64,000 bases of DNA from Blastochloris sulfoviridis (lineage in GTDB: Bacteria; Pseudomonadota; Alphaproteobacteria; Rhizobiales; Xanthobacteraceae): assembly GCF_008630065.1 (NCBI RefSeq), contig NZ_VWPL01000011.1, forward strand, positions 1 to 64,000, given 5' to 3'. The notes under the pieces were generated by a model that was not told where the DNA came from, did no database searches, and was given only the letters and a program-made list of their open reading frames with translations. Position 1 is the stretch's first letter, and each line of letters begins with the position of its first letter. This document shows, piece by piece, positions 7,429-17,760 of the stretch. Both the position numbers and the translations under genes were made by a program.

Positions 7429-8124
7429 TCAGGCCTCCAGCCGCGGCGCGTAGCCGTACCATCGCGCGAGGCGGTCCGGCGAGACCCCGCACCAGAAGAG
7501 AAACCGCAAGGCCCACATCAGCACGATGGTCCGCACCACGCCGCCGCGCTCCCAGCGGCGGCCGGAGGTGAGCGCCCTGGCGCGGAGGCACAAGGGCGGG
7601 CCGAGCCGGCGCAGGCGTCTGGACAGCGCGATGTCCTCCATCAGCGCGATATCGGCGAAGCCGCCGGCCGAATCATAGGCGGCGCGGGTGGCGAACATCG
7701 CCTGATCGCCGGTGGCGATGCCGGTGAGGCGGGAGCGCAGGTTCATCATCCGCGCCACCGCCGCAAGCAGCGGGTGGCGGCCGGCGATGGCGACATCGAA
7801 GCGGCCCCACGCCCGGCCGCTGCGGGCAAGCCCGTCCAGCACCAGCCGGTCGGCCGCCTCGGGCAGCACGGTGTCGGCGTGCAGGAACAGCAGCACGTCG
7901 CCGCGGGCGATTTCGGCGCCCCGGTGCATCTGGGCGCCGCGGCCGCGCGGCGCGCCGATCACGTGGCTTGCCAGCGGCCGGGCGCGGGCAACAGTGTCGT
8001 CGTCAGAGCCGCCATCGACCACGATCAGCTCGGCGCCGCGGTCCAGCAGCGGGGCAAGCCGCGCCAGGGCGGCCGCGATGCCGGCCGCCTCGTTCAGCAC
8101 AGGCACGATGATCGAGAGCCTCAT
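7429..8124 (-). CDS. Family 2 glycosyltransferase (TIGR04283-like)
   Basis: The 231-residue protein begins MRLSIIVPVLNEAAGI and has the GT-A nucleotide-binding features IVVDGGSDDDT (about 33-43) and LLFLHADT (DxD-like, near 80). The later MEDIALSRRL segment and a C-terminal hydrophobic stretch are typical of the TIGR04283 family. Such enzymes transfer sugar from a nucleotide-sugar donor; family members are often next to lipid or arsenosugar genes, but the acceptor here is unknown. It ends against the double-hairpin repeat and is separated by 52 nt from the transaldolase-family gene upstream on the same strand. Confidence 0.85.
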   Translation of the reverse strand: MRLSIIVPVLNEAAGIAAALARLAPLLDRGAELIVVDGGSDDDTVARARPLASHVIGAPRGRGAQMHRGAEIARGDVLLFLHADTVLPEAADRLVLDGLARSGRAWGRFDVAIAGRHPLLAAVARMMNLRSRLTGIATGDQAMFATRAAYDSAGGFADIALMEDIALSRRLRRLGPPLCLRARALTSGRRWERGGVVRTIVLMWALRFLFWCGVSPDRLARWYGYAPRLEA

Positions 8125-8176
8125 CGCGCGCCCCCGCCGCTCATGCGATTTCCGGCTTGATCGGCCGGAAGCCCGA
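8125..8176. repeat. Short REP-like palindrome
   Basis: The gap between the transaldolase-family gene and the glycosyltransferase contains TTTCCGGC-TTGATCG-GCCGGAAG (8149-8171), flanked by ATGCG and CCCGAT. It belongs to the same loose family of TCCGGCC/GGCCGGA palindromes seen at 15118-15172, 19830-19863, 24407-24442 and 32838-32921, all at gene ends. Confidence 0.55.
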
Positions 8177-8920
8177 TCACGCCACGGCGGCGCGCTTGGC
8201 GGTCTTCAGGCTCAGGCCCGCCGCCGCGGTATCCTTGACGAACGCCTTCACCCCGTCGAGCGAGAGCTGCTCGGCCGTGCCGCCGAGACCGGACAGCTTC
8301 TTCAGGATGTCGGCCGGCGCGGTGATGATGTGGCAGCCGATGCGGTCGGCCTCGATGACGTTCCACACCTCGCGGGTCGAGGCCCAGATCACCTCGATAT
8401 TGTCGGTGCCGCGGGCGAGCCCCACCGCGTAGCGCATGGTCGGCATGTAATCGAGGCCGCAATCGGCAAGCCGGCCGGCGAACACCGACACGTAGGCGGG
8501 CGCGCCGCCGCGCAGGGCGTCGGTGGCCCGCGTCACCTGCTCGTCGGCGAAGATGACGGTGAAATTGATCTTGATGCCCTCGTGCGACAGCTTGCGGACG
8601 AGGTCGTAGAGCGGCTCGCCGCGCGAGGTGGTCACCGGCAGCTTGACATAGACGTTCGGCCCCCAGGTCGCGATCAGCCGCGCCTGATCCTCCATCTCGG
8701 CGATGTCGTCGGAGATCACCTCGAACGAGATCGAGTGGTTCGGCACCGCCTGGAGCAGATCCCGCGCATAGGGCTCATAGTCGGTCACCCCGGCCTTGCG
8801 CAGCAAGGACGGGTTGGTGGTGAATCCGGCGATGAACGGCAACTTGGCCATATCCACGATCTGCGCCTTGTCGGCGCCATCGGTGAACAGCTTTACCTTG
8901 AGGTCGGCGAGCGAAGTCAT
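8177..8920 (-). CDS. Transaldolase / fructose-6-phosphate aldolase family protein
   Basis: The 247-residue TIM-barrel aldolase starts at the ATG at 8920, which has a GGAGGA ribosome-binding site (plus-strand TCCTCC at 8928). Family features are KLFTDGAD, FIAGFTTNPSLLRKAG near 29-44, the Schiff-base lysine in VYVKLPVT, INFTVIFADEQ and SVFAGRLADCG. The family covers pentose-phosphate transaldolases and aldol-type sugar phosphate cleavage. The sequence alone does not separate these, so I give no symbol. It is longer than the compact 220-residue FSA enzymes. The frame extends upstream to 9034 but that part is not conserved-looking. Confidence 0.85.
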   Translation of the reverse strand: MTSLADLKVKLFTDGADKAQIVDMAKLPFIAGFTTNPSLLRKAGVTDYEPYARDLLQAVPNHSISFEVISDDIAEMEDQARLIATWGPNVYVKLPVTTSRGEPLYDLVRKLSHEGIKINFTVIFADEQVTRATDALRGGAPAYVSVFAGRLADCGLDYMPTMRYAVGLARGTDNIEVIWASTREVWNVIEADRIGCHIITAPADILKKLSGLGGTAEQLSLDGVKAFVKDTAAAGLSLKTAKRAAVA

Positions 8921-9078
8921 AAGCGTGTCCTCCGATGTGCCAAAGCTGGCCCCTTGCCATGGGGGTCCCAGGCTCGACGGGATCTGGGCCGATACAAGTT
9001 GTCGTGTCCGACCGATTGATATGAGCTGATGCATGCCCGGGCAACCCGTTCCTGACGGCGATCGCCATCAACGTGATC

Positions 9079-9516
9079 TCACCCTTCTCTGGGCGAGCGT
9101 TTGCGACGAGCAAGCCCGTCAACAACTAGCATCACACTTTTGAAGAAGGCCAAATACAAAGCGATGACAAGTGAAATGGCCCCAACGCAAGTCATGAGCC
9201 ACATAGCCCAGTCGCCATTTTGATTAAACGAAATAGCTCCGTATAAGTAGTGATGCCATATAAAATATGACCTAGCAAAGAACACAATAACCAGCGGGAT
9301 CGCAAATATAGATAAAAAAACGCATGAACGCCTGATTTGAAATAAAAGAAAAATCGGCGAAATCCATACTGAGTAGTTTATAATTAAATGTTTCGTATGC
9401 GGCCAGACCCAAAATAATTTACTGTGATATTGAAACATTATCCAAAGAACCGATAACATATGAACAAAACAAATTATAATAAACAATGCTGTACGAAATT
9501 TGTCTTTAGTTATCAT
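9079..9516 (-). CDS. AT-rich small membrane protein, probably acquired
   Basis: Unrecognised 145-residue protein, MITKDKFRTALFIIICF onward, with about four hydrophobic segments (near 8-28, 47-68, 68-90 and 105-128) and a basic C-terminus (ARRKRSPREG). The gene and its upstream region (to about 9590) are strikingly AT-rich and use AAA, ATA and TTT codons that are almost absent from neighbouring genes. This marks it as foreign. It lies between the transaldolase-family gene and an ABC exporter with no mobile-element genes around it. Function is unknown; a bacteriocin-immunity or phage-type membrane protein is possible but unsupported. Confidence 0.6.
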   Translation of the reverse strand: MITKDKFRTALFIIICFVHMLSVLWIMFQYHSKLFWVWPHTKHLIINYSVWISPIFLLFQIRRSCVFLSIFAIPLVIVFFARSYFIWHHYLYGAISFNQNGDWAMWLMTCVGAISLVIALYLAFFKSVMLVVDGLARRKRSPREG

Positions 9517-9642
9517 CGATACATCTGTTTAAGTAGCTCGAAGTCACATAAACCAACTCACCATTCAATGTATTCACCGCAGGTGCCCCGGGATTTCGCT
9601 GCATCTGCAGCCGGGGCGCAACGCGCAAAGACTGAAACCCTG

Positions 9643-11469
<1,827 letters not shown>

Positions 11470-11526
11470 GGCGACGGGCTTCTAGCACGGATGGCAAGCC
11501 GTCCGGCAATTGGTTATGAGACGTCC

Positions 11527-12621
11527 ATGCCCGATCCGCTGCGCGTTGCCATCGTTCTTCCACGCCACATGAGGTTTTCGCGGCGTGGGGCGACGTCCAT
11601 CGACCTCGTGGCCCACGACCTGTTGCTGTTCAGCCGCCACCGGGCCTCGTCGGTGGTGGTGGCCGAGCTGGTCGACGACCCGTTCGACGACGTGGCGGTG
11701 GTGCCGTTCGCCCGCTGGCCGTTCGAGCCGCACGCCGTGCTCGGCTGGCGCCTGGGCCGCCGGGTGGCGGTGCGCGGGGTGGATGTGGTGGTGGTGCACC
11801 AGCACCTGCCGACGGCAGCCGCGCTGACCCGGGCCGTGGCGCCGGTGCCGGTGGTCTTCCACACCCATGGCTGGCCGAAGCCGCCGAAGAACCCGTTCGA
11901 CCGCGTGCGCCGCCACCATTTGCTCAGCCGGTTCGCCGGCATCGTGCTGGTGTCGGAGGCCTGCCGCGCTGCCTTCGTCGAGGCCTGGGGGCCGGACATC
12001 CCGTCCCATGCGGTCCCCAACGCCCTCGATCTGTCGACCTGGCGGCCGGCTGCGGCCCGCGAGCCGCTGATCGTCATGGCTGCCCGGCTGTCGCCCGAGA
12101 AGGGCCTCCTGGAGACCGCCCAGGCGCTGGCGAAGGTGCTGCCGGCGCTGCCGGACGACTGGCGGGCGGAGATGTTCGGCGCCATGGGCGACCGATTCCC
12201 CGACTACACGGCGGCGGTCAGCGCCGCGCTCGCCCCGCTCGGCGAGCGGGTGACGCTGCATGGCGACCGGCCGCACGCCGACGTGCAGGCGGCCTTCGAG
12301 CGGGCGGCGATCGCGCTGGTGCCCTCCAAGGTGCGCGAAGCGTTCGGCCGTACCGCGCTGGAGGCCTTCGCCGGCGGCGCGGCGGTGGCGGCGAGCCCGG
12401 TCGGCGGGCTGGCCGAGCTGATCGAGGGCTGCGCCCTGCCCCTCCCCGACGTCAGCGCCGATGCCATCGCCGAGGCCATCCGCAGGCTTGCGGCGGACGA
12501 AATCCTGCGCGCCGATCTCGCCGCCAAGGGCCAGGGCCGCGCCGCCGGCTTCGACATCCGCACCGCCGCCGCCGCCTATGACGGCCTGCTGGAAGCCGCG
12601 GCCGCCAGCCCCAAGCGCTGA
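11527..12621 (+). CDS. GT4 family glycosyltransferase
   Basis: The 364-residue protein starts MPDPLRVAIVLPRHMRFS. It has a GT-B fold: an N-terminal acceptor domain with VVFHTHGWPK, and a C-terminal Rossmann domain with VMAARLSPEKGLLETAQAL and the family E-x7-E region KVREAFGRTALEAFAGG. It should use a nucleotide sugar and retain anomeric configuration. The long open frame extends far upstream (to 9460) antisense to the ABC exporter, but only the part from the ATG at 11527 is protein-like. Its divergent arrangement with the exporter suggests a shared envelope role, which is inference. Confidence 0.88.
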   Translation: MPDPLRVAIVLPRHMRFSRRGATSIDLVAHDLLLFSRHRASSVVVAELVDDPFDDVAVVPFARWPFEPHAVLGWRLGRRVAVRGVDVVVVHQHLPTAAALTRAVAPVPVVFHTHGWPKPPKNPFDRVRRHHLLSRFAGIVLVSEACRAAFVEAWGPDIPSHAVPNALDLSTWRPAAAREPLIVMAARLSPEKGLLETAQALAKVLPALPDDWRAEMFGAMGDRFPDYTAAVSAALAPLGERVTLHGDRPHADVQAAFERAAIALVPSKVREAFGRTALEAFAGGAAVAASPVGGLAELIEGCALPLPDVSADAIAEAIRRLAADEILRADLAAKGQGRAAGFDIRTAAAAYDGLLEAAAASPKR

Positions 12622-12631
12622 CCGGCCGCGA

Positions 12632-13537
12632 TCAACCGGAAACCCGATCATGCCCGTCGTGGGCAGCGGCGAGCCGGCCTGCCTCCCAGCCCAGCATGGC
12701 GCGCTTCCGGATCAGGCCCCAATGATAGCCGGTGAGCGCGCCGCCCTGCCCCACCACCCGGTGGCAGGGCACGACGAAGGCGACCGGGTTTTTCCCTACC
12801 GCCGCACCGACCGCGCGGACCGCCTGGGGCCGGCCGATCGCCGCGGCAACGTCGGCATAGGTGGCGGCGCGGCCGAGCGGAATCCGCGCCAGCGCCTCCC
12901 ACACCCGGATCTGGAAATCGGTACCGATCAGCACCACGCGCAGCGGTTCCTTCGGCTGCCACGCCGCGGCGTCGAAGATGCGCCGGGCGAGCGGCGCGGT
13001 GCGCGCGGCATCCTCCACGAGGTGCGCCGCCGGCCAGCGGGCGCGCATGTCGGCAAGGGCTGCCGCCTCGCCGCCGGCATCGGCGAAGGCGAGGCCGGCG
13101 AGCCCGCGGGCGGTGGCCATCACCAGCGCCGTGCCGAACGGCGAGGGATGAAAGCCGTACCAGACGGTGGCGCCGGCCCCGCCCTGTTTCCACTCTCCCG
13201 GCGACATCGCCTCGAAGCTGACGAACAGGTCGTGCAGCCGCGAGGGGCCGGACAGGCCGAGGTCGAGCGCGGCGTCGAACACATTGCCGCTTGCGGCCAG
13301 CACGCGCCGGGCATGATCAAAGGTCACCGCCTGGAGAAACGCCTTCGGCGTCAGCCCGGCCCAGCGCCGGAACAGGGCGTTGAGCTGGCGCACGTCGAGC
13401 CCGGCGGCATCGGCGATCGCCTCCGTCTCGGGCTGGCTCTTCCAGGCTTCGCCGATGAAGGCGATGGCGCGGCGCACCGCCTCGTAATCGGCGGGATCGA
13501 CGGCGGGATCGGGAGCGGTCGGCACGCGGTCGAGCAT
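12632..13537 (-). CDS. Ada-like DNA alkyltransferase with AraC-type domain, lacking the N-terminal Cys domain
   Basis: The 301-residue protein joins an AraC-type helix-turn-helix (about 20-105, with LNALFRRWAGLTPKAFLQ) to an O6-methylguanine-DNA methyltransferase domain ending in the active-site motif PCHRV (Cys258) followed by YHWGLIRKRAML. It removes alkyl groups from guanine by suicide transfer to the cysteine. Full Ada proteins carry an additional N-terminal zinc Cys4 domain that senses methylphosphotriesters; it is absent here. I chose the ATG at 13537 (MLDRVPTAPDP), as the extension to 13627 is not conserved-looking and overlaps the region upstream of nth. It is divergent from nth, another DNA repair gene. 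Confidence 0.85.
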   Translation of the reverse strand: MLDRVPTAPDPAVDPADYEAVRRAIAFIGEAWKSQPETEAIADAAGLDVRQLNALFRRWAGLTPKAFLQAVTFDHARRVLAASGNVFDAALDLGLSGPSRLHDLFVSFEAMSPGEWKQGGAGATVWYGFHPSPFGTALVMATARGLAGLAFADAGGEAAALADMRARWPAAHLVEDAARTAPLARRIFDAAAWQPKEPLRVVLIGTDFQIRVWEALARIPLGRAATYADVAAAIGRPQAVRAVGAAVGKNPVAFVVPCHRVVGQGGALTGYHWGLIRKRAMLGWEAGRLAAAHDGHDRVSG

Positions 13538-13662
13538 GGCGGTCTCCGAGACGCAAGGATCAATTCTGGCAAGCGCCCGGCCGCCGCGCCACCCGATTTC
13601 GCCGCCGATTGGCCGGGCCGACGGCAACGGCTATAGAGACGGGCCGTTCCCCGGATCGCGAC

Positions 13663-14367
13663 ATGCCGCGCAAACCCGCCCTCAAAGCCGTATCCGTCGC
13701 GCCTGCGAAACCCGGCGCCCCAGGCGCGAGCCGCCTGAGCGCCGACGAGATCGCCGAACTGTTCCGCCGCTTCGCCGCCGCCAATCCGGCGCCGACCACC
13801 GAGCTTCACTACACCAACCCGTTCACCCTGCTGGTGGCGGTGGTGCTGTCGGCGCAGGCGACCGATGCCGGCGTCAACAAGGCGACCCCCGCTTTGTTCG
13901 CCGCCGCCGACACGCCGGCCAGGATGGCGGCGCTGGGCGAGGACAGGGTGCGCGACCTCATCAAGACCATCGGGCTCTTCCGCAACAAGGCAAAGAACGT
14001 CGTGGCGCTGTCCGAGCAGCTCGTCGCCCGGCACGGAGGCGAGGTGCCGCGCCAGCGCGAGGCCCTGGAGGCGCTGCCCGGCGTCGGCCGCAAGACCGCG
14101 AACGTGGTGCTGAACACCGCCTTCGGCGAACCGACGATCGCCGTCGACACCCATCTATTCCGGGTTTCAAACCGGCTCGGCCTCGCCCCCGGCAAGACGC
14201 CGCTGGCGGTGGAGGCGGAGCTGGAGCGGGTGGTGCCCGACGCCTTCAAGCCCAACGCCCACCACTGGCTGATCCTGCACGGCCGCTATGTGTGCAAGGC
14301 CCAGAAGCCCGACTGCCCGCACTGCCTCGTGCGCGACCTCTGCCGGTTCCCCGACAAGACGGGGTGA
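13663..14367 (+). CDS. nth: Endonuclease III
   Basis: The 234-residue base-excision repair glycosylase/AP lyase removes oxidised pyrimidines. It shows the helix-hairpin-helix with the catalytic lysine (EALPGVGRKTANVV), the catalytic aspartate in IAVDTHLFRVSNRL, and a C-terminal 4Fe-4S cluster motif C-x6-C-x2-C-x5-C (CKAQKPDCPHCLVRDLC). This cluster plus the lysine distinguishes it from MutY. The frame permits a TTG at 13609, but MPRKPALKAV at 13663 is the better start. It is divergent from the Ada-like gene, so two repair functions share this intergenic region. Confidence 0.93.
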   Translation: MPRKPALKAVSVAPAKPGAPGASRLSADEIAELFRRFAAANPAPTTELHYTNPFTLLVAVVLSAQATDAGVNKATPALFAAADTPARMAALGEDRVRDLIKTIGLFRNKAKNVVALSEQLVARHGGEVPRQREALEALPGVGRKTANVVLNTAFGEPTIAVDTHLFRVSNRLGLAPGKTPLAVEAELERVVPDAFKPNAHHWLILHGRYVCKAQKPDCPHCLVRDLCRFPDKTG

Positions 14368-14390
14368 GGATCGGGCTCGGGGGCTCGGCC

Positions 14391-14972
14391 TCAGATCACC
14401 TTCGCGGCGATCACGAAGCCGGCCACCACGATCAGCGCCAGCGCCGCCGTCACCAGCCCCAGCCGGCGCTCGATGAAGATGCGGGCCCCGATGCCCCATC
14501 GGTCGATCAGGAAGGCGAGGAAGAAGAAGCGCAGGCCGCGGGTGATCGCCGACAGCACGACGAAGGACAAGAGGTCGTAGCCGGAGAAGCCCGAGGCGAT
14601 GGTCACCAGCTTGTAGGGGATCGGCGTCAGCCCCTTGATCAGGATGATCCAGGCGCCCCAGTGGGCATAGGCGGCGCGGAAGGCCTCCAGCTTGTCGCCA
14701 TAGCCGTAGAGCGACACGATCCACTGGCCGACCGAATCATAGAGCAGGGCGCCAATGGCATAGCCGACGAGCCCGCCCAGCACCGAGGTGACGGTGCATA
14801 CCAGCGCGAGGAACCAGGCCCGGTCCGGCCGCGCCAGGGCCATCGGCACCAGCATCACGTCCGGCGGCACCGGGAAGAACGAGCTCTCGGCGAACGACAC
14901 CGCCCCCATGTACCAGGGCGCGGACTTCTTCTCGGACAGAGCGATGATGGCGTCGTAGAGGCGGCGAAGCAT
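14391..14972 (-). CDS. YqaA/DedA-type (VTT domain) inner-membrane protein
   Basis: The 193-residue membrane protein MLRRLYDAIIALSEKK has several hydrophobic segments and the family patterns AESSFFPVPPDVMLVPMALARP and the glycine/proline re-entrant region KGLTPIPYKLVTIASG. DedA and YqaA proteins act in membrane homeostasis, probably moving lipids (undecaprenyl phosphate or phosphatidylethanolamine for known relatives). The substrate here is not evident. It is convergent with nth, with 23 nt between the stops. Confidence 0.85.
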   Translation of the reverse strand: MLRRLYDAIIALSEKKSAPWYMGAVSFAESSFFPVPPDVMLVPMALARPDRAWFLALVCTVTSVLGGLVGYAIGALLYDSVGQWIVSLYGYGDKLEAFRAAYAHWGAWIILIKGLTPIPYKLVTIASGFSGYDLLSFVVLSAITRGLRFFFLAFLIDRWGIGARIFIERRLGLVTAALALIVVAGFVIAAKVI

Positions 14973-15185
14973 GGCGGGCCAAATCGGGTGGGAACGGGGC
15001 GGCCCCGCGATACACCGGGCGGGCGGCGCCGGCTACCCTGCCGCCCGGCCCGCGCCGGCCTGATAGCGGCGATTCACGACATCGGGATGTCCGGCCCGTG
15101 GCACGATCCGGGCGTGATGCGGCTTCCGGTTGATCCCTTCGGGATGCCGGAAACCGTATTGATCAGCCGGATTTCGTCTGGGAGA
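14973..15185. repeat. Intergenic region with REP-like palindromes
   Basis: No gene is seen. The segment 15118-15172 contains GGTTGATCCCTTCGGGAT (15128-15145), which recurs exactly at 24331-24348, followed by GCCGGAAACCGTATTGATCAGCCGG. This places it in the REP-like family described elsewhere in the window. A C/G-rich palindrome (GGCCCGTGGCACGATCCGGGC) lies just upstream. The region lies between two minus-strand genes. Confidence 0.6.
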
Positions 15186-15623
15186 TCAGATCGTGAAGTC
15201 CTCGCCGCTGCGGTCGCGGCCGAGGCCCATGGCCTCGGCCTGCCGGCAGAGGTCGTCCAGCGTGGTGGCGCGGAGCCGCTCGCGGGCGCCGGCCGCGGCC
15301 TCCGCCAGCACCGGCGTGACGATCTGCTCGATCAGCGCCGATGGCGGCAGTCCGTCGGGCTCGGCGCGCTCGGCCGCGGCGAGGATGTCGGAAAGCCGGA
15401 TGCGCCGGCGCTCGCGCGCCAGCGTGTAGCCGCCGTGCGGGCCACGCGTGCCGGCGAGAAACCCTTCGCGCACCAGCGCTTGCAGCAAAGGTTCGAGGGC
15501 GCGCGCGGGCAGGCCGAGCCGGGCGGCAACCGCCTTGCCGGGCACCGCGGCGCCGCGCGCATGGAGCGCCACGTCGAGCACGGCGGCAACGGCGAGATGA
15601 GCCCGGCGCGACAGCAGCCGCAT
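15186..15623 (-). CDS. Rrf2 family transcriptional regulator without iron-sulfur cysteines
   Basis: The 145-residue protein from the ATG at 15623 (MRLLSRRAHLAVAAVLDVALHA) has the Rrf2 winged-helix features: AARLGLPARALEPLLQALVREGFL as recognition region and GTRGPHGGYTLAR as wing. The three cysteines that hold the Fe-S cluster in IscR and NsrR are missing; the only cysteine is near the C-terminus (DDLCRQ). It therefore cannot be IscR-like in sensing. The frame could start earlier, at 15704, but that extension is proline/alanine-rich and overlaps dut. It follows dut by 10 nt on the same strand. Confidence 0.85.
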   Translation of the reverse strand: MRLLSRRAHLAVAAVLDVALHARGAAVPGKAVAARLGLPARALEPLLQALVREGFLAGTRGPHGGYTLARERRRIRLSDILAAAERAEPDGLPPSALIEQIVTPVLAEAAAGARERLRATTLDDLCRQAEAMGLGRDRSGEDFTI

Positions 15624-15633
15624 GGCGGATCCT

Positions 15634-16098
15634 TCAGGCGCACCCGGAGCCGACGCCGGTCGAACCGAAGCCGCCGGCGCCGCGGGCGGTGGCGGGAAGC
15701 TCATCGACCGGCACGAGGCGAGCCTGCGTCACCGCCGCCACCACGAGCTGGGCGATGCGGTCGCCGCGGGCGATGGTGTGCGGGGCCGCGCCGAGATTGA
15801 CCAGGATCACCGCCACCTCGCCGCGATAGTCGGAATCGATGGTGCCCGGCGCGTTGAGCACGGTGACGCCGTGCTTCAGCGCCAGCCCCGAGCGCGGGCG
15901 CACCTGCGCCTCGAAGCCGGGCGGGATCGCCATCTCAAGCCCGGTCGGCACCGCGGCGCGGGCGCCGGGTTGCAGCGTCAGCGGCGCATCCAGCGACAGG
16001 GCGGCGAGAAGGTCGAGCCCGGCCGCGCCCTCGGTGGCGTAAGACGGCAGCGGCAGGCCCGCGGCGTGCGGCAGGCGGCGGACGGCAAGCTCGATCAT
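15634..16098 (-). CDS. dut: Deoxyuridine 5'-triphosphate nucleotidohydrolase
   Basis: The 154-residue trimeric dUTPase hydrolyses dUTP to dUMP and pyrophosphate, preventing uracil incorporation into DNA. All motifs are visible: AGLDLLA (motif 1), [11 protein letters not shown] (motif 2), [11 protein letters not shown] (motif 3, catalytic Asp), RIAQLVV (motif 4) and the C-terminal [10 protein letters not shown] (motif 5). Its ATG overlaps the stop of coaBC by 4 nt. The coaBC-dut pair is conserved in alphaproteobacteria. Confidence 0.96.
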   Translation of the reverse strand: MIELAVRRLPHAAGLPLPSYATEGAAGLDLLAALSLDAPLTLQPGARAAVPTGLEMAIPPGFEAQVRPRSGLALKHGVTVLNAPGTIDSDYRGEVAVILVNLGAAPHTIARGDRIAQLVVAAVTQARLVPVDELPATARGAGGFGSTGVGSGCA

Positions 16099-17321
16099 CG
16101 CGCCACCTCGCCCAGCAGCACCGCGATGCGCGCCACGAGGCGGCGCGCCACCTCGTCCTTGGACAGATCCGGCCAGCTCTCGACACCCGCCGCCGACACC
16201 AGATGCACGCGATTGCGCTCGCCGCCCATCACGCCGGACTCGGGCGACACGTCATTGGCGACGATGAGGTCGCAGCCCTTGCGGGCGAGCTTGGCCTTGG
16301 CGTGGTCGAGCACGTGCTCGGTCTCGGCGGCGAAGCCGATGACGAGCGGCGGCCGGCTGGGGCTGCGCGAAATGGTGGCGAGGATGTCGGGGTTCTCGAC
16401 CAGCGCCAGGGCCGGCGGGCCGTCGCCGGTCTTCTTGATCTTCTGGCCGGCATCGCGCGCAACGCGCCAATCGGCCACTGCGGCGGCGAACACCGCGGCA
16501 TCGGCCGGCAGCGCCGCCTCGCAGGCGGCCAGCATGTCGCGGGCGGTCTCGATGTGCACGACATCGACGCCTTGGGGGTCGGCAAGCCGCACCGGCCCCG
16601 AGACCAGCGTGACGCGGGCGCCTGCTGCTGCCGCAGCAGCGGCGATGGCGTGGCCCTGCCTGCCGGAGGAATGGTTGGCGATGTAGCGCACCGGGTCGAT
16701 CGGCTCGCGGGTCGGGCCGGAGGTGACGAGCACGTGCCGCCCCTTGAGCGGGCCGGGCTGAGGCGCGAGCCGCGCCATCACCGCGTCGACGATCTCCGGC
16801 GGCTCGACCATGCGGCCGAGCCCGCTCTCGCCGCGCTCGGCCATCGCGCCCATGGCCGGCCCCAGCACGGCGACGCCGCGGGCCTGAAGGGTTGCCACGT
16901 TGGCTTGCGTCGCGGGGTGCGCCCACATCGACGGGTTCATCGCCGGCACGATGAGGATCGGCCGGTCGGTGGCGAGCAGCGCGGTCGAGGCGAGGTCGTT
17001 GGCCAAGCCCAGCGCCATCTTCGCAATCAGGTCGGCGGTGGCCGGCGCCACCACCACGAGGTCGCAGTCGCGCGCGAGCTTGATGTGGCCGACATCGTGC
17101 TCGTCGGTGAGGTCGAACAGCTCAAAGAACACCCGCTCGGCCGACAGCGTGCCGACGGTGAGCGGGGTGACGAATTCGGCGCCCGCCTTGGTGAGGATGC
17201 AGCGCACAAGCACGCCGCGCTCGCGCAGGCGGCGGATCGCCTCCAGCACCTTGTAGGCGGAGATGCCGCCGGCGATGACGAGAAGGACGCGCTTGGCGGG
17301 GGCGGAGGACGTGGCGGACAC
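16095..17321 (-). CDS. coaBC: Bifunctional phosphopantothenoylcysteine decarboxylase/phosphopantothenate-cysteine ligase
   Basis: Two-domain CoA biosynthesis enzyme. The N-terminal flavoprotein CoaC domain ([14 protein letters not shown], later PAMNPSMW) decarboxylates phosphopantothenoylcysteine. The C-terminal CoaB domain ([18 protein letters not shown] and NHSSGRQG) ligates cysteine to phosphopantothenate using CTP. The start is unclear: GTG at 17321 (408 residues, 16 nt after the toxin stop) or GTG at 17375 (426 residues, overlapping the toxin gene). Neither has a strong ribosome-binding site. The upstream neighbour is a FitB-type toxin, so coaBC expression may depend on the toxin-antitoxin transcript. 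Confidence 0.93.
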   Translation of the reverse strand: MSATSSAPAKRVLLVIAGGISAYKVLEAIRRLRERGVLVRCILTKAGAEFVTPLTVGTLSAERVFFELFDLTDEHDVGHIKLARDCDLVVVAPATADLIAKMALGLANDLASTALLATDRPILIVPAMNPSMWAHPATQANVATLQARGVAVLGPAMGAMAERGESGLGRMVEPPEIVDAVMARLAPQPGPLKGRHVLVTSGPTREPIDPVRYIANHSSGRQGHAIAAAAAAAGARVTLVSGPVRLADPQGVDVVHIETARDMLAACEAALPADAAVFAAAVADWRVARDAGQKIKKTGDGPPALALVENPDILATISRSPSRPPLVIGFAAETEHVLDHAKAKLARKGCDLIVANDVSPESGVMGGERNRVHLVSAAGVESWPDLSKDEVARRLVARIAVLLGEVAR

Positions 17322-17337
17322 GTGGGATGTTCCGGGT

Positions 17338-17760
17338 TCAGGCGGACCAGGGGTCGATGATGTCGAGGCCGACACCGTGGAAGTCTTTCACATTGCGCGT
17401 CACCATGGCCATGCCGTTGGCCCGGGCGATGGCGGCGATACCGGCGTCGAAAGGCGCGATCGGGCGGCCGAGCTTTCCTCGGCTGGTGAAAATGTCAACG
17501 TAATGGACTGCGGCGAGGGAATCGAATGCCAGGATTCTGCCGTGGAACCGATCCGAAAACATGATTCCCGCGCGTGCGACCAGGACATCGCGGCGGGCAC
17601 CGTGCGGCATCTTAGCGATGCCGAACAGGATTTCGCACTGGGTGAAGACCGCGATGAACAGATCGTTGCGGCTTATGGCATCGACCCACTCGAAGACCCG
17701 TGGCTCCGGCGCTGGGCGCATCAGCTCGGAGACCACGTTGGTGTCGAGCACGAACATCAA
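17338..17760 (-). CDS. PIN-domain toxin (FitB/VapC family)
   Basis: The 140-residue PIN-domain RNase has the conserved acidic site: Asp6 in MMFVLDTNVVSELM, Glu43 in CEILFGIA, Asp105 in PFDAGIAAIA and Asp126 in VTRNVKDF. The FitB subgroup fits best, given the RRPxPxxxVxxW-like RPAPEPRVFEWVD after the first motif. Such toxins cleave tRNA or other RNA and are inhibited by a DNA-binding partner. Its ATG overlaps the antitoxin stop by 4 nt. The pair sits between ubiB and coaBC, which are otherwise normally adjacent. Confidence 0.9.
   Translation of the reverse strand: MMFVLDTNVVSELMRPAPEPRVFEWVDAISRNDLFIAVFTQCEILFGIAKMPHGARRDVLVARAGIMFSDRFHGRILAFDSLAAVHYVDIFTSRGKLGRPIAPFDAGIAAIARANGMAMVTRNVKDFHGVGLDIIDPWSA

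Noticed and set aside
15186-15623. IscR or NsrR identity for the Rrf2 protein
   Set aside because: The three cluster-binding cysteines are missing and no isc/suf genes are adjacent.
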